Shown: piece after piece, positions 12,636 to 21,146 of the stretch | Numbering within the stretch: position 1 is the stretch's first letter | Layout: each line of letters starts with the position of its first letter | Source of the DNA: JAHFJA01 sp964357385 | GTDB lineage: Bacteria; Patescibacteriota; Patescibacteriia; JACQRZ01 | Length of the DNA stretch: 26,566 bases | Assembly (NCBI GenBank): GCA_964357385.1 | Contig: CAYHKW010000005.1 | Location: 1-26,566, forward strand | Direction: 5' to 3' | Made by a program: the position numbers and the translations under genes | Notes under the pieces: generated by a model | Seen by the model: only the letters and a program-made list of their open reading frames with translations | What the model was told of the DNA's origin: nothing | The model's database searches: none

Positions 12636-15600
12636 ATGGCGACGAATTCTTCCCGTCGGAAGTATTTTACTAAGGAGCACAATATTCAGCAGCTCCCAAA
12701 CTTGATTGAAGTACAGCGCGACTCATACCATTGGTTTTTAGATACTGGCTTACGTGAGCTTCTTGATGAGATTTCTCCTATCAAGGACTTTATCGGACGC
12801 GACCTCGAACTCTACTTTTTAGATTATTACCTCGACGAGCCGAAGTTTGATGAAAAAACCAGCCGTGCAAAAAATCTTACCTTTGAAAGCGCACTATGGG
12901 TGAAGACGCGCTTGATCAACAAGCGAACCGAAGACGTAAAAGAACAAGATATCTATTTAGGCGATTTCCCTATCATGACTGATAGAGGTACGTTTGTGAT
13001 TAACGGTGTTGAGCGTGTTATTGTTTCGCAGCTGATTCGTTCAGCAGGGGTATTCTTTACTTCAGAACATCTTCGCGGATCAGAGCGCAGCTACTACGGT
13101 GCAAAAATTATTCCAAACCGTGGTGCGTGGCTTGAATTTGAAACAGATGAGAACAACGTCATCTGGGTAAAGATTGACCGCAAGAGAAAAGTTGCAGCCA
13201 CCTCTCTTCTTCGAGCTATGGGATATGGGAGCAATGAAGAGATTTTGGATTTGTTCAAGACAGTCGATGTCCATCCTGATAATCAACACATTGAAGCAAC
13301 CCTTGCGAAAGATACGGCAACCGATGAAGCAAGTGGTTTAGTAGAAATTTATCGCCGTGTTCGCCCTGGCGATATGGCAACACCAGAAAACGCTCGTCAA
13401 TTAGTTCATGATATGTTTTTCCGTTTTGATCGTTATGACTTGGGTGCAGTAGGTCGCCACAAAATGAACCAGCGTTTTAATGAAGATATCCCTGCTCGTA
13501 AAAAAGAAGGGCGTATTATGCGTCCTGAAGATGTAGCACACGTCATTAGCGAAATTATTTCATACAACAACACACAAAATGAACCAGACGATATCGATCA
13601 CCTCGGTAATCGTCGTATTCGCGCAATCGGTGAACAGGTTCAAAATCGTTTTCGCATCGGTCTTGTGCGTATGGAGCGTATTGTTAAAGATCGCATGAGC
13701 ACGTTGGACATTGACCACCTCAGTCCAACAAAACTTATCAATGCCCGCCCGGTCATTGGTGCAGTCAAAGAATTTTTCATGTCATCCCAGCTTTCACAGT
13801 TCATGGATCAGACCAACCCACTTGCTGAGCTGGAACATAAGCGTCGTCTTTCCGCACTCGGTCCGGGAGGTCTTTCTCGTGAACGCGCTGGTTTCGAGGT
13901 TCGTGACGTACACGCAACACACTACGGTCGTATTTGTCCGATTGCTACCCCAGAAGGTCCAAACATTGGTTTGGTGGGTCACTTGGCATCATATGCACGC
14001 CTTAATGAATTCGGATTTATTGAAACTCCATATCGTCGTGTAAAATCAAAAATTGATAACACTGAAGAACAAACAGCTGGTGAAATTATTCGTGTTGAAG
14101 TAAAAACAGCTTCTGGTGAAGTGATTGCAAAAGCAGGTGAACACGTATCTGATGCACTGGCAAAGAAGCTCGCATCTCACAAAGAAGAGATCCCACAAGT
14201 CTGGGTAAACCCTCGTGCAACGGCTGAGATCATCCACCTTGATGCATTCATGGAGGAAAAATACACTACCACCGCCGCAACAACACCGATTGATGAAAAA
14301 GGTTATTTTATCAATGACCGTGCAGAAGTACGTCGTCGTGGATATCCTTCCATTGATAACACCTACAACATCGACTATATGGACGTCGCGCCAAACCAGA
14401 TTGTGAGTGTGGCGACTTCGTTGATTCCTTTCCTTGAGCATGACGACGCTACCCGTGCATTGATGGGAACAAACATGCAACGTCAAGCCGTTTCTTTGGT
14501 GCGTCCGCAATCACCGATTATCGGTACAGGTGTGGAAGCGCGCGCAGCATACGACTCAGGACACTTAGCTATTGCCGATGCTGATGGAACTATCGTTGGT
14601 GTTGAGGCAGATCGTATTAGTATTCAGGGCGATGACAATGAGGTGTATAACTATGACTTGGTAAAATTCCAGCGATCGAACAACTCAACTTGTATTAACC
14701 AAAAACCAATCATTAGTCTGAACGATCGTGTCACAAAGGGACAAGTACTTGCTGATGGGCCTGCAACAGAAGGGGGAGAACTCGCATTAGGACAAAACGT
14801 GACGGTCGGATTTATGTCATGGGAGGGTGGTAACTATGAAGACGCTATTTTGGTTTCAGAACGTATTGTTCAGCGTGATCGCTTTACCTCTATTCACATT
14901 GAAGACTACACCTTGGCAGTGCGCGATACTAAGCTCGGTCCTGAAATCATTACTCGTGATATTCCTAACGTATCAGAAGAAAAACTCAAAGACCTTGATG
15001 AAGATGGTATTGTCCGTGTTGGTGCAGAAGTATCAGCAGGGGACATTCTTGTTGGAAAAATTACTCCAAAAGGTGAAACAGAATTGTCACCAGAAGAAAA
15101 ATTGCTTCGTGCCATCTTTGGTGAAAAAGCAAAAGATGTTCGTGATTCATCTCTCTATCTTGAGCATGGAGAACGCGGCAAAGTTATTGACGTAAAAATC
15201 TTCTCACGCGAGCAAGGCGATAAGTTGACCGCCGGTGTACTCAAGACGGTACAGGTAACGGTTGCAAACCTTCGTAAGATTCAGGTGGGTGATAAGATGG
15301 CAGGACGCCACGGAAACAAGGGTGTTATTTCTCGTGTAGTTGCACAAGAAGATATGCCATTCATGGCAGACGGAACACCAATCGACATCATGTTGAGTCC
15401 ACTGGGTGTTGTATCTCGTATGAACCTTGGACAGATTCTTGAAATTCACCTTGGCTTGGCTGCAAATACTCTCGGCTACAAAGTCGCAACGCCAGTACTG
15501 GACGGTATTCATGAAGATATTATTAGTGAACAATTAAAAGAAGCAAACCACCCTACAAACGGTAAGGTACAGCTCTACGACGGACGTACGGGTGAGAAAT

Positions 15601-16004
15601 TTGATCAGCCAACGGTAGTGGGAGTCATGTATATGGTTAAACTGAACCATATGGTTGAAGATAAGATTCACCAACGTTCCATTGGTCCATACTCGCTTAT
15701 TACCCAACAGCCGTTGGGAGGTAAAGCGCAACAAGGTGGTCAGCGTTTTGGAGAAATGGAAGTATGGGCATTGGAAGCATATGGTGCAGCACATACCTTG
15801 CAGGAAATTTTGACGATCAAATCCGATGACGTTCAAGGGCGTTCAAAGGCATATGAATCGATCATCAAGGGCGAAAAAATTATCAAGCAAAACGTTCCTG
15901 AAGCATTTAACGTGCTCGTTCGCGAGCTCAAAGGTCTTGCGTTAGATGTTGAGCTTCTCAAAGATGGACAGGTCGCCGTACCGCCATCACCAGAGCAAGA
16001 ATAA
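12636..16004 (+). CDS. rpoB: RNA polymerase beta subunit
   Basis: A 1122-residue core subunit, compact compared with E. coli (1342) because the lineage-specific inserts are absent. The rifampicin pocket is conserved: SSQLSQFMDQ (383-392) and HKRRLSALGPGG (401-412), with Asp391, His401 and Ser406 matching E. coli Asp516, His526 and Ser531, so no classic resistance substitution is seen. ATPEGPNIGLV follows. The C-terminal catalytic and clamp parts include GRHGNKGVISR and GGKAQQGGQRFGEMEVWALEA (split here by an ordinary reading). The frame extends up to a GTG at 12609, but ATG 12636 (MATNSSRRKYF) fits the family start better. There is no Shine-Dalgarno site. rpoC follows 24 bases after the stop. 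The usual upstream rplJ-rplL genes are absent; a murE-like gene and a long leader precede it. Confidence 0.98.
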   Translation: MATNSSRRKYFTKEHNIQQLPNLIEVQRDSYHWFLDTGLRELLDEISPIKDFIGRDLELYFLDYYLDEPKFDEKTSRAKNLTFESALWVKTRLINKRTEDVKEQDIYLGDFPIMTDRGTFVINGVERVIVSQLIRSAGVFFTSEHLRGSERSYYGAKIIPNRGAWLEFETDENNVIWVKIDRKRKVAATSLLRAMGYGSNEEILDLFKTVDVHPDNQHIEATLAKDTATDEASGLVEIYRRVRPGDMATPENARQLVHDMFFRFDRYDLGAVGRHKMNQRFNEDIPARKKEGRIMRPEDVAHVISEIISYNNTQNEPDDIDHLGNRRIRAIGEQVQNRFRIGLVRMERIVKDRMSTLDIDHLSPTKLINARPVIGAVKEFFMSSQLSQFMDQTNPLAELEHKRRLSALGPGGLSRERAGFEVRDVHATHYGRICPIATPEGPNIGLVGHLASYARLNEFGFIETPYRRVKSKIDNTEEQTAGEIIRVEVKTASGEVIAKAGEHVSDALAKKLASHKEEIPQVWVNPRATAEIIHLDAFMEEKYTTTAATTPIDEKGYFINDRAEVRRRGYPSIDNTYNIDYMDVAPNQIVSVATSLIPFLEHDDATRALMGTNMQRQAVSLVRPQSPIIGTGVEARAAYDSGHLAIADADGTIVGVEADRISIQGDDNEVYNYDLVKFQRSNNSTCINQKPIISLNDRVTKGQVLADGPATEGGELALGQNVTVGFMSWEGGNYEDAILVSERIVQRDRFTSIHIEDYTLAVRDTKLGPEIITRDIPNVSEEKLKDLDEDGIVRVGAEVSAGDILVGKITPKGETELSPEEKLLRAIFGEKAKDVRDSSLYLEHGERGKVIDVKIFSREQGDKLTAGVLKTVQVTVANLRKIQVGDKMAGRHGNKGVISRVVAQEDMPFMADGTPIDIMLSPLGVVSRMNLGQILEIHLGLAANTLGYKVATPVLDGIHEDIISEQLKEANHPTNGKVQLYDGRTGEKFDQPTVVGVMYMVKLNHMVEDKIHQRSIGPYSLITQQPLGGKAQQGGQRFGEMEVWALEAYGAAHTLQEILTIKSDDVQGRSKAYESIIKGEKIIKQNVPEAFNVLVRELKGLALDVELLKDGQVAVPPSPEQE

Positions 16005-16028
16005 TTGCCTATCCTTACTTCAAATCAT

Positions 16029-19000
16029 ATGAACAACAATTTCGAAAAAAAGGATTTCCAACAAGTACTCGACTTTGAGGCAATTCGATTGCGTCTGGCG
16101 TCCCCTCAAGACATTCATCGCTGGTCGTTTGGAGAAGTTACTCGCCCTGAAACGATTAACTATCGTACTCAAAAGCCAGAAAAAGACGGGTTGTTTTCTG
16201 AACGTATTTTCGGTCCAACAAAAGATTGGGAGTGTTATTGTGGAAAATATAAAAAAGTTCGCTACAAAGGCATTGTGTGTGATAAGTGTGGTGTAGAGGT
16301 TACTCGCTCAATCGTTCGTCGTGAACGCATGGGTCACATTGATTTGGCAGCACCGGTATCTCATATTTGGTTTTTGCGCGGGGTGCCATCCAAGATCGGT
16401 ACGCTTCTTGATATCTCTGTGCAAAATCTTGAGAAGGTTATTTACTTTGCGAGTTTTATTGTATCTGACGTTAACGAAGATTTGAAAGTTCAGACGGTTG
16501 AGCAGTTGAAGCAAGAATATAAGAACAAGAAAAATCAGATTGAAACCGACTATAACCGCAAAGCAAATGAAGCTCGTTCGGTTGTTGAAAATGACGAAAG
16601 CGTGGCAGAAAAAGCAAAGCCAGCCGCCGTTACTACTGCAGTAGCAGGGTTTGAGGCCGCAAAAGAAAAAGAATTGGTGGAGCTTGAACAGAATTTTAAA
16701 ATGGAAGAAGAAGAGCTCAAGAACCTTAAGCCTCTTCGCATCATGAGTGAAGAAAGCTATCGTGAGCTTTCCATGAAGTATGGGCATATCTTTGAAGCAG
16801 GCATTGGTGCTCAGGCGATTAAGGATCTTTTGGTCCGCATGGATCTTGAGGTTATGGAAGAGCAGATGAAAGAACAGATGGCAAATGCGCAAGGTCTCAA
16901 AAAAGAAAAGTTGATCCGCCGCGCTATCTTGGTAAAAAACTTGCGTAAAAATAATATTCGCCCCGAGTGGATGATCCTGACTACCGTTCCTATTATTCCC
17001 CCAGACCTGCGCCCTATGGTTGCTTTGGATGGAGGACGATTTGCGACATCCGATCTTAACGATCTTTATCGCCGTGTTATCAACCGCAACAATCGCCTCA
17101 AGCAATTAGTTGAACTCCGTGCTCCTGAAGTTATTTGTCGCAACGAACGACGCATGTTGCAGGAAGCAGTTGACGCACTTATCGATAACTCTGCCCGCCA
17201 CGGTAAGACCGTCGTTGCTTCAACGGGTCAAAAGAGAACCTTGAAGTCACTTGCAGACATGTTGAAAGGAAAGCGTGGTCGTTTCCGTCAAAACCTTTTG
17301 GGTAAGCGTATCGACTACTCCGGTCGTAGCGTTATTGTGGTTGGCCCTACTCTTCGTTTGGATCAGTGTGGTTTGCCAAAACGTATGGCTTTGGAACTGT
17401 TCAAGCCGTTTGTTATTAGCAAACTTATTGAACGCGAATACGTATACAATGTTCGCAGCGCTTCTCGATTTATTGAAAGCGGTCGCGACGAGGTATGGGA
17501 TATTCTTGAAGAAGTGGTTGATGGCGCATATGTACTTCTGAACCGTGCACCAACGCTTCACCGTCTTGGTATTCAAGCATTCCGACCTATTTTGATTGAA
17601 GGTAAAGCAATTCAGGTACACCCATTGGTGTGTGCTGCATTTAACGCTGACTTTGACGGTGACCAGATGGCAGTTCACGTGCCCCTTTCTGAAGAAGCGC
17701 GTGAAGAAGCAGGGACATTCATGCTTGCGAGCCATAACTTGCTCAAACCAGCAACCGGTGCACCCATTGCACAGGCAGATAAAGATATTGTGTGGGGTGC
17801 GTTCTACATGACGTCAACGGGTTCAAATCAGGATGACCGTCCACAAGAAAGTATCAAGCGTTTTAGCAGCGAACAAGAAGCAAAACTTGCGTATGCGACT
17901 GATGCAATCGGCTTGCGTGAAAAGATTTTTATCCGAATTTCTCCAGAACTGGCTAGTCGTCTTACTCCTGAAGAAAAAACATCAACACGATTGGAAACAA
18001 CTATTGGGCGCATTTTGTTCAACGAACTTCTTCCTTCTGAGGTAGAATTCTACAACAAGGAATTGAGGAAAAAAGTTCTCAGTGAAATTGTTTCTTTGAC
18101 GCTCAACCGCTGCGGACAAGATCGTACCGCACAATTGCTCGATGATATGAAAGCATTGTGTTTCGGATTCCTCACCAAAGCAGGACTTTCATTTGGTATG
18201 TTTGATGTGCCACCCGTAGCTGAAAAAGAAGGGTTCATCAAAGAAGCAGAACAAAAAATTACCGAAGTGGAATCTCAATATGAAATGGGACTTCTTACCT
18301 TCTCTGAGCGCCGCGCCCGTATTATTAGTGTGTGGACCGAAGCGAAGGATAAGGTATATGCAAAGAGCGAAGTCTCTCTCGGCAAAGATAACGCGATCTA
18401 TTCCATCATTGAATCAGGTGCTCGTGGAAGCTGGTCACAGCTCAACCAGATCATTGGTATGAGGGGTCTGATGGCAAGCCCATCCGGAGACATCATCGAA
18501 CTTGCTGTTAAGAGTAGTCTTAAAGAAGGGTTGGGAATTCTCGAATTCTTCATCTCTACTCACGGTGCTCGTAAGGGTCTTGCTGATACCGCTCTTCGTA
18601 CGTCCAATGCTGGATACCTTACTCGTCGTTTGGTAGACGTCGCACAAGATGTTGTTACGGCGATCGGTGATTGCGGTACAACAGAAGGATTGACATTAAC
18701 AAAAAAAGAAAGCGATCAGATTGATGTTGATTTTTATGACCGCCTCTTGGCACGTGCATGCTTTGAAGATATTAAAGATGCAAAGGGAGATATGATTGTG
18801 GAGAAAGATCAGATTTTTGATCGTGCAGCAGCTGATTTGGTCAAAGCAGCAGGTATCGAAGAAGTTAAACTTCGTTCGCTTCTCACCTGTGCTTCGGTGC
18901 GTGGTGTCTGTGTTCAATGCTATGGTCTCGACCTTGCTACGAACGCCCCCGCACTTTCTGGTATGGCGGTGGGTATTCTTGCGGCCCAGTCCTTGGGTGA

Positions 19001-20051
19001 ACCATGTACACAGCTTACGATGAGAACCTTCCATACGGGTGGTGTGGCAGGAGGAGCCGATATTACTCAGGGTCTTCCTCGTGTAGAAGAACTTTTTGAA
19101 GCTCGTATTCCAAAGGTGAAAGCAATCGTTACCGAAGTATCAGGTAAAGTCTCTATTTTAGAAAAGAAAAAAGCGATTGTTGATGCAAAAGGAAAAGAAA
19201 TTGCCCAGACTACACATGGACAAAAAGTTGTTAGCATTGCTTACGATGAAGTACGATCTGACCTCTATCGCTTTAAAGCAGTTCGTAAAGCAAAAGTAGA
19301 AGGTGAAGAACCTGCGCCAAAGAAAGGAAAGAAGGGTGAATTGGTGATGAAAGTACAAGAAGATGATTCTGTTATGGAAGGCGATACCCTCTTTGTTACT
19401 GAGTACGGCATTGATGTCAAAGCACTTCATCCTGGTACGGTAAAGATTGAGAAGGATGGTGTGAAACTCACTGCTACGGTACAAGGAAATCGTGAATACA
19501 TTATCCCAACCACCCTTACCTTGTGGGTACAAGATGGCGACCTTGTTACTGCCGGAGATGCGTTGACTGAAGGGAGCATTGATTTGCAAGATTTGTATGG
19601 CTATAAAGGTAAGCTTGCAACACAGAAATATATCATCAATGGTATTCAGAATATCTATGCTTCTCAAGCAGGACGTCTCAACGATAAGCACTTAGAAATC
19701 ATTGCCCGTCAAATGTTCTCACGTGTACAAATTACTGATTCAGGTGATACTGATCTCTTGCCTGGTGAAATCATCGAGCAATCGGAATGGATGGAAGTAA
19801 ATGAAGAAGCACGAAAAGCAAAAGGGAAGCCTGCACAAGCGTTGGAATTGCTCATGGGTATTACCAAAGCATCTCTTGCGACGCGCAGCTGGCTCTCAGC
19901 AGCATCCTTCCAAGAAACCGCTCGTGTACTGATCAACGCTGCCGTAACCGGTAAGGTTGACCAACTCGAAGGTTTGAAGGAAAACGTTATTATCGGACGT
20001 TTGATTCCTGTAGGAACAGGATACGAGTCACGACGAAACAAGAAGAAGTAG
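16029..20051 (+). CDS. rpoC: RNA polymerase beta' subunit
   Basis: A 1340-residue core subunit holding the active site. The N-terminal zinc site is C69, C71, C84 and C87. The catalytic loop NADFDGDQ is at 539-546, with Asp541, Asp543 and Asp545 as the metal ligands. The second zinc site is C882, C954, C961 and C964. The trigger-loop region MRTFHTGGVAGGAD and the C-terminal ATRSWLSAASFQET are intact. A charged Lys/Glu-rich coiled segment lies at about 155-240, and a Lys-rich loop (PAPKKGKKG) at about 1100. The frame runs back to a TTG at 16005, but ATG 16029 (MNNNFEKKDF) is preferred. It is co-transcribed with rpoB and ends before a strong terminator. Confidence 0.98.
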   Translation: MNNNFEKKDFQQVLDFEAIRLRLASPQDIHRWSFGEVTRPETINYRTQKPEKDGLFSERIFGPTKDWECYCGKYKKVRYKGIVCDKCGVEVTRSIVRRERMGHIDLAAPVSHIWFLRGVPSKIGTLLDISVQNLEKVIYFASFIVSDVNEDLKVQTVEQLKQEYKNKKNQIETDYNRKANEARSVVENDESVAEKAKPAAVTTAVAGFEAAKEKELVELEQNFKMEEEELKNLKPLRIMSEESYRELSMKYGHIFEAGIGAQAIKDLLVRMDLEVMEEQMKEQMANAQGLKKEKLIRRAILVKNLRKNNIRPEWMILTTVPIIPPDLRPMVALDGGRFATSDLNDLYRRVINRNNRLKQLVELRAPEVICRNERRMLQEAVDALIDNSARHGKTVVASTGQKRTLKSLADMLKGKRGRFRQNLLGKRIDYSGRSVIVVGPTLRLDQCGLPKRMALELFKPFVISKLIEREYVYNVRSASRFIESGRDEVWDILEEVVDGAYVLLNRAPTLHRLGIQAFRPILIEGKAIQVHPLVCAAFNADFDGDQMAVHVPLSEEAREEAGTFMLASHNLLKPATGAPIAQADKDIVWGAFYMTSTGSNQDDRPQESIKRFSSEQEAKLAYATDAIGLREKIFIRISPELASRLTPEEKTSTRLETTIGRILFNELLPSEVEFYNKELRKKVLSEIVSLTLNRCGQDRTAQLLDDMKALCFGFLTKAGLSFGMFDVPPVAEKEGFIKEAEQKITEVESQYEMGLLTFSERRARIISVWTEAKDKVYAKSEVSLGKDNAIYSIIESGARGSWSQLNQIIGMRGLMASPSGDIIELAVKSSLKEGLGILEFFISTHGARKGLADTALRTSNAGYLTRRLVDVAQDVVTAIGDCGTTEGLTLTKKESDQIDVDFYDRLLARACFEDIKDAKGDMIVEKDQIFDRAAADLVKAAGIEEVKLRSLLTCASVRGVCVQCYGLDLATNAPALSGMAVGILAAQSLGEPCTQLTMRTFHTGGVAGGADITQGLPRVEELFEARIPKVKAIVTEVSGKVSILEKKKAIVDAKGKEIAQTTHGQKVVSIAYDEVRSDLYRFKAVRKAKVEGEEPAPKKGKKGELVMKVQEDDSVMEGDTLFVTEYGIDVKALHPGTVKIEKDGVKLTATVQGNREYIIPTTLTLWVQDGDLVTAGDALTEGSIDLQDLYGYKGKLATQKYIINGIQNIYASQAGRLNDKHLEIIARQMFSRVQITDSGDTDLLPGEIIEQSEWMEVNEEARKAKGKPAQALELLMGITKASLATRSWLSAASFQETARVLINAAVTGKVDQLEGLKENVIIGRLIPVGTGYESRRNKKK

Positions 20052-20069
20052 GAGATTTGGATATAGACA

Positions 20070-20106
20070 GAAAACCCCTTCGAAAGAGGGGTTTTCTTAT
20101 TTTTTT
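20070..20106 (+). terminator. Intrinsic terminator of rpoBC
   Basis: GAAAACCCCT (20070-20079) pairs with AGGGGTTTTC (20087-20096) around a seven-base loop, followed by a T-rich run to 20106. It starts 19 bases after the rpoC stop and precedes a separate strong promoter. Confidence 0.93.
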
Positions 20107-20121
20107 GAATCTTTAGCACCC

Positions 20122-20150
20122 TTGACAAAAGGGTTATTTTGTGCTATAGT
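20122..20150 (+). promoter_or_regulatory. Near-consensus promoter of the small RNA
   Basis: TTGACA (20122-20127, perfect), a 17-base spacer, then TATAGT (20145-20150) preceded by TGC, an extended -10. This is the strongest promoter in the window. The expected start is near 20157. Confidence 0.8.
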
Positions 20151-20156
20151 GGTTTT

Positions 20157-20260
20157 CGCGTTCCTCATACAACGGTCTCCTTATCTCGACAAGAACAAAT
20201 CTCTCTCCTCCGGTCTGTTTAACTACAGACTTATATCTTGTCGAGATAAGGGGATTTTTT
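20157..20260 (+). ncRNA. Candidate small structured RNA of unknown family
   Basis: A transcript of about 104 bases is bounded by a near-consensus promoter and its own terminator. CCTTATCTCGACAAGA (20179-20194) pairs perfectly with TCTTGTCGAGATAAGG (20236-20251); the helix extends to 19 pairs with one G-U and runs straight into TTTTTT (20255-20260). Inside is a 41-base loop with a second hairpin, GTCTGT (20213-20218) with ACAGAC (20225-20230). The 17 bases between the two helices on the 5' side are CU-rich and include CTCTCTCCTCC, which could pair with GGAGG-type sequence. No open reading frame of note is present. I do not recognise it as tmRNA, 6S or SRP RNA. An attenuator for ku is the alternative, but ku seems to have its own promoter downstream. 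Confidence 0.65.
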
Positions 20261-20287
20261 GTTTTCTAGAAAAGCACCCTAGTTGCA

Positions 20288-20296
20288 TGGTACAAT
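20288..20296 (+). promoter_or_regulatory. Extended -10 promoter of ku-ligD
   Basis: TACAAT (20291-20296) is preceded by TGG. No good -35 is visible. The expected start is near 20303, giving a 25-base leader. AGGAG at 20299-20303 is too far from the ATG to be a ribosome site; it could pair with CTCCT at 20317-20321. Confidence 0.45.
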
Positions 20297-20327
20297 AAAG
20301 GAGCTTATTTTCTAATCTCCTGAACCC

Positions 20328-21146
20328 ATGCCACGTACTTCCAAAAAGACTCCATCTTCATCAATGCATCCGTTGTGGTCCGGGGTGATCGGTTTTGGTT
20401 TGGTAAATATTCCGGTTAACTTGTATAGCCCTGCTTCAGAAACTACCATTGATTTAGATTTTTTACATAAGAAAGACCATTCTCCGGTTCGCTACGCACG
20501 CATCTGCAAAGCAGAGGAAAAAGAAATTCCCTACGACGATATTATTCGCGGGTTCCAGTATCAACATGGGTCATATGTTGAACTAAACGACAAAGATTTT
20601 GAGCATGCCAATGTCAAAAAAAGCAGCATGATTGATATCAAACTATTTACTGATAAAGAAGATGTTGATTTTATATATGCTGAAAAACCATACTATCTTG
20701 AGCCGGCGTTAAAATCAGAAAAGTCATATGCATTGTTTCGCGAAGCCCTACAGCAATCAGGCAAGATTGGTATCGCAACCTTTGTAATGCGCACGAGGGA
20801 ACATTTGGCTGCCATATTGCCATACAAAGATGTCCTTGTTCTCGATCAGCTTCGGTTCGCTCATGAAATCAAACCGTATACATCACTGAACATTCCTAAA
20901 GAACCGACTATTTCAAAAAAAGAGCTGGCGATCGCCCTTGAGCTTATAAAAAAGGCAGGAGGTACATTCAAACCCAAACAATATCATGACACCTACGCGG
21001 AAGAAATCGCTGAACTCATCGAGAAAAAGATCAAAGGAGCACGACCAAGCCACAAAGGAGAAAAGGTCAAAGCAAGCAACGTGAAAGATTTGATGGCATT
21101 GCTAAAAGCAAGTCTTGAAGCTCAAAAGCCTGCCGCACGGGTATGA
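20328..21146 (+). CDS. ku: Ku protein, non-homologous end joining
   Basis: A 272-residue bacterial Ku of normal length. It forms a homodimeric ring that threads onto broken double-stranded DNA ends and recruits LigD. The family start PLWSGVIGFGLVNIPVNLY, the RYARICKAEEKEIPYDDIIRG-like region (read in two parts), YYLEP, GIATFVMRTREHLAAI and the bridge-forming beta-barrel strands are all recognisable. The C-terminus is basic (KKKIKGARPSHKGEK-like and the residues after), as in forms that contact DNA and LigD. ATG 20328 follows its promoter by about 30 bases and has no Shine-Dalgarno site. The stop overlaps the ligD start as ATGA, so the two proteins are probably made in a fixed ratio. Confidence 0.97.
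   Translation: MPRTSKKTPSSSMHPLWSGVIGFGLVNIPVNLYSPASETTIDLDFLHKKDHSPVRYARICKAEEKEIPYDDIIRGFQYQHGSYVELNDKDFEHANVKKSSMIDIKLFTDKEDVDFIYAEKPYYLEPALKSEKSYALFREALQQSGKIGIATFVMRTREHLAAILPYKDVLVLDQLRFAHEIKPYTSLNIPKEPTISKKELAIALELIKKAGGTFKPKQYHDTYAEEIAELIEKKIKGARPSHKGEKVKASNVKDLMALLKASLEAQKPAARV

Noticed and set aside
12468..12680. 70-codon minus-strand frame across the rpoB start
   Set aside because: No promoter, no recognisable product, and it overlaps the beginning of rpoB.
16005..16028. TTG start for rpoC directly after the rpoB stop
   Set aside because: The eight extra residues are not RpoC-like; ATG 16029 is a better start.
16308..17105. 265-codon open frame on the minus strand inside rpoC
   Set aside because: Its sequence is a low-complexity, Cys/Phe/His-rich antisense reading of a highly conserved gene, with no motif.
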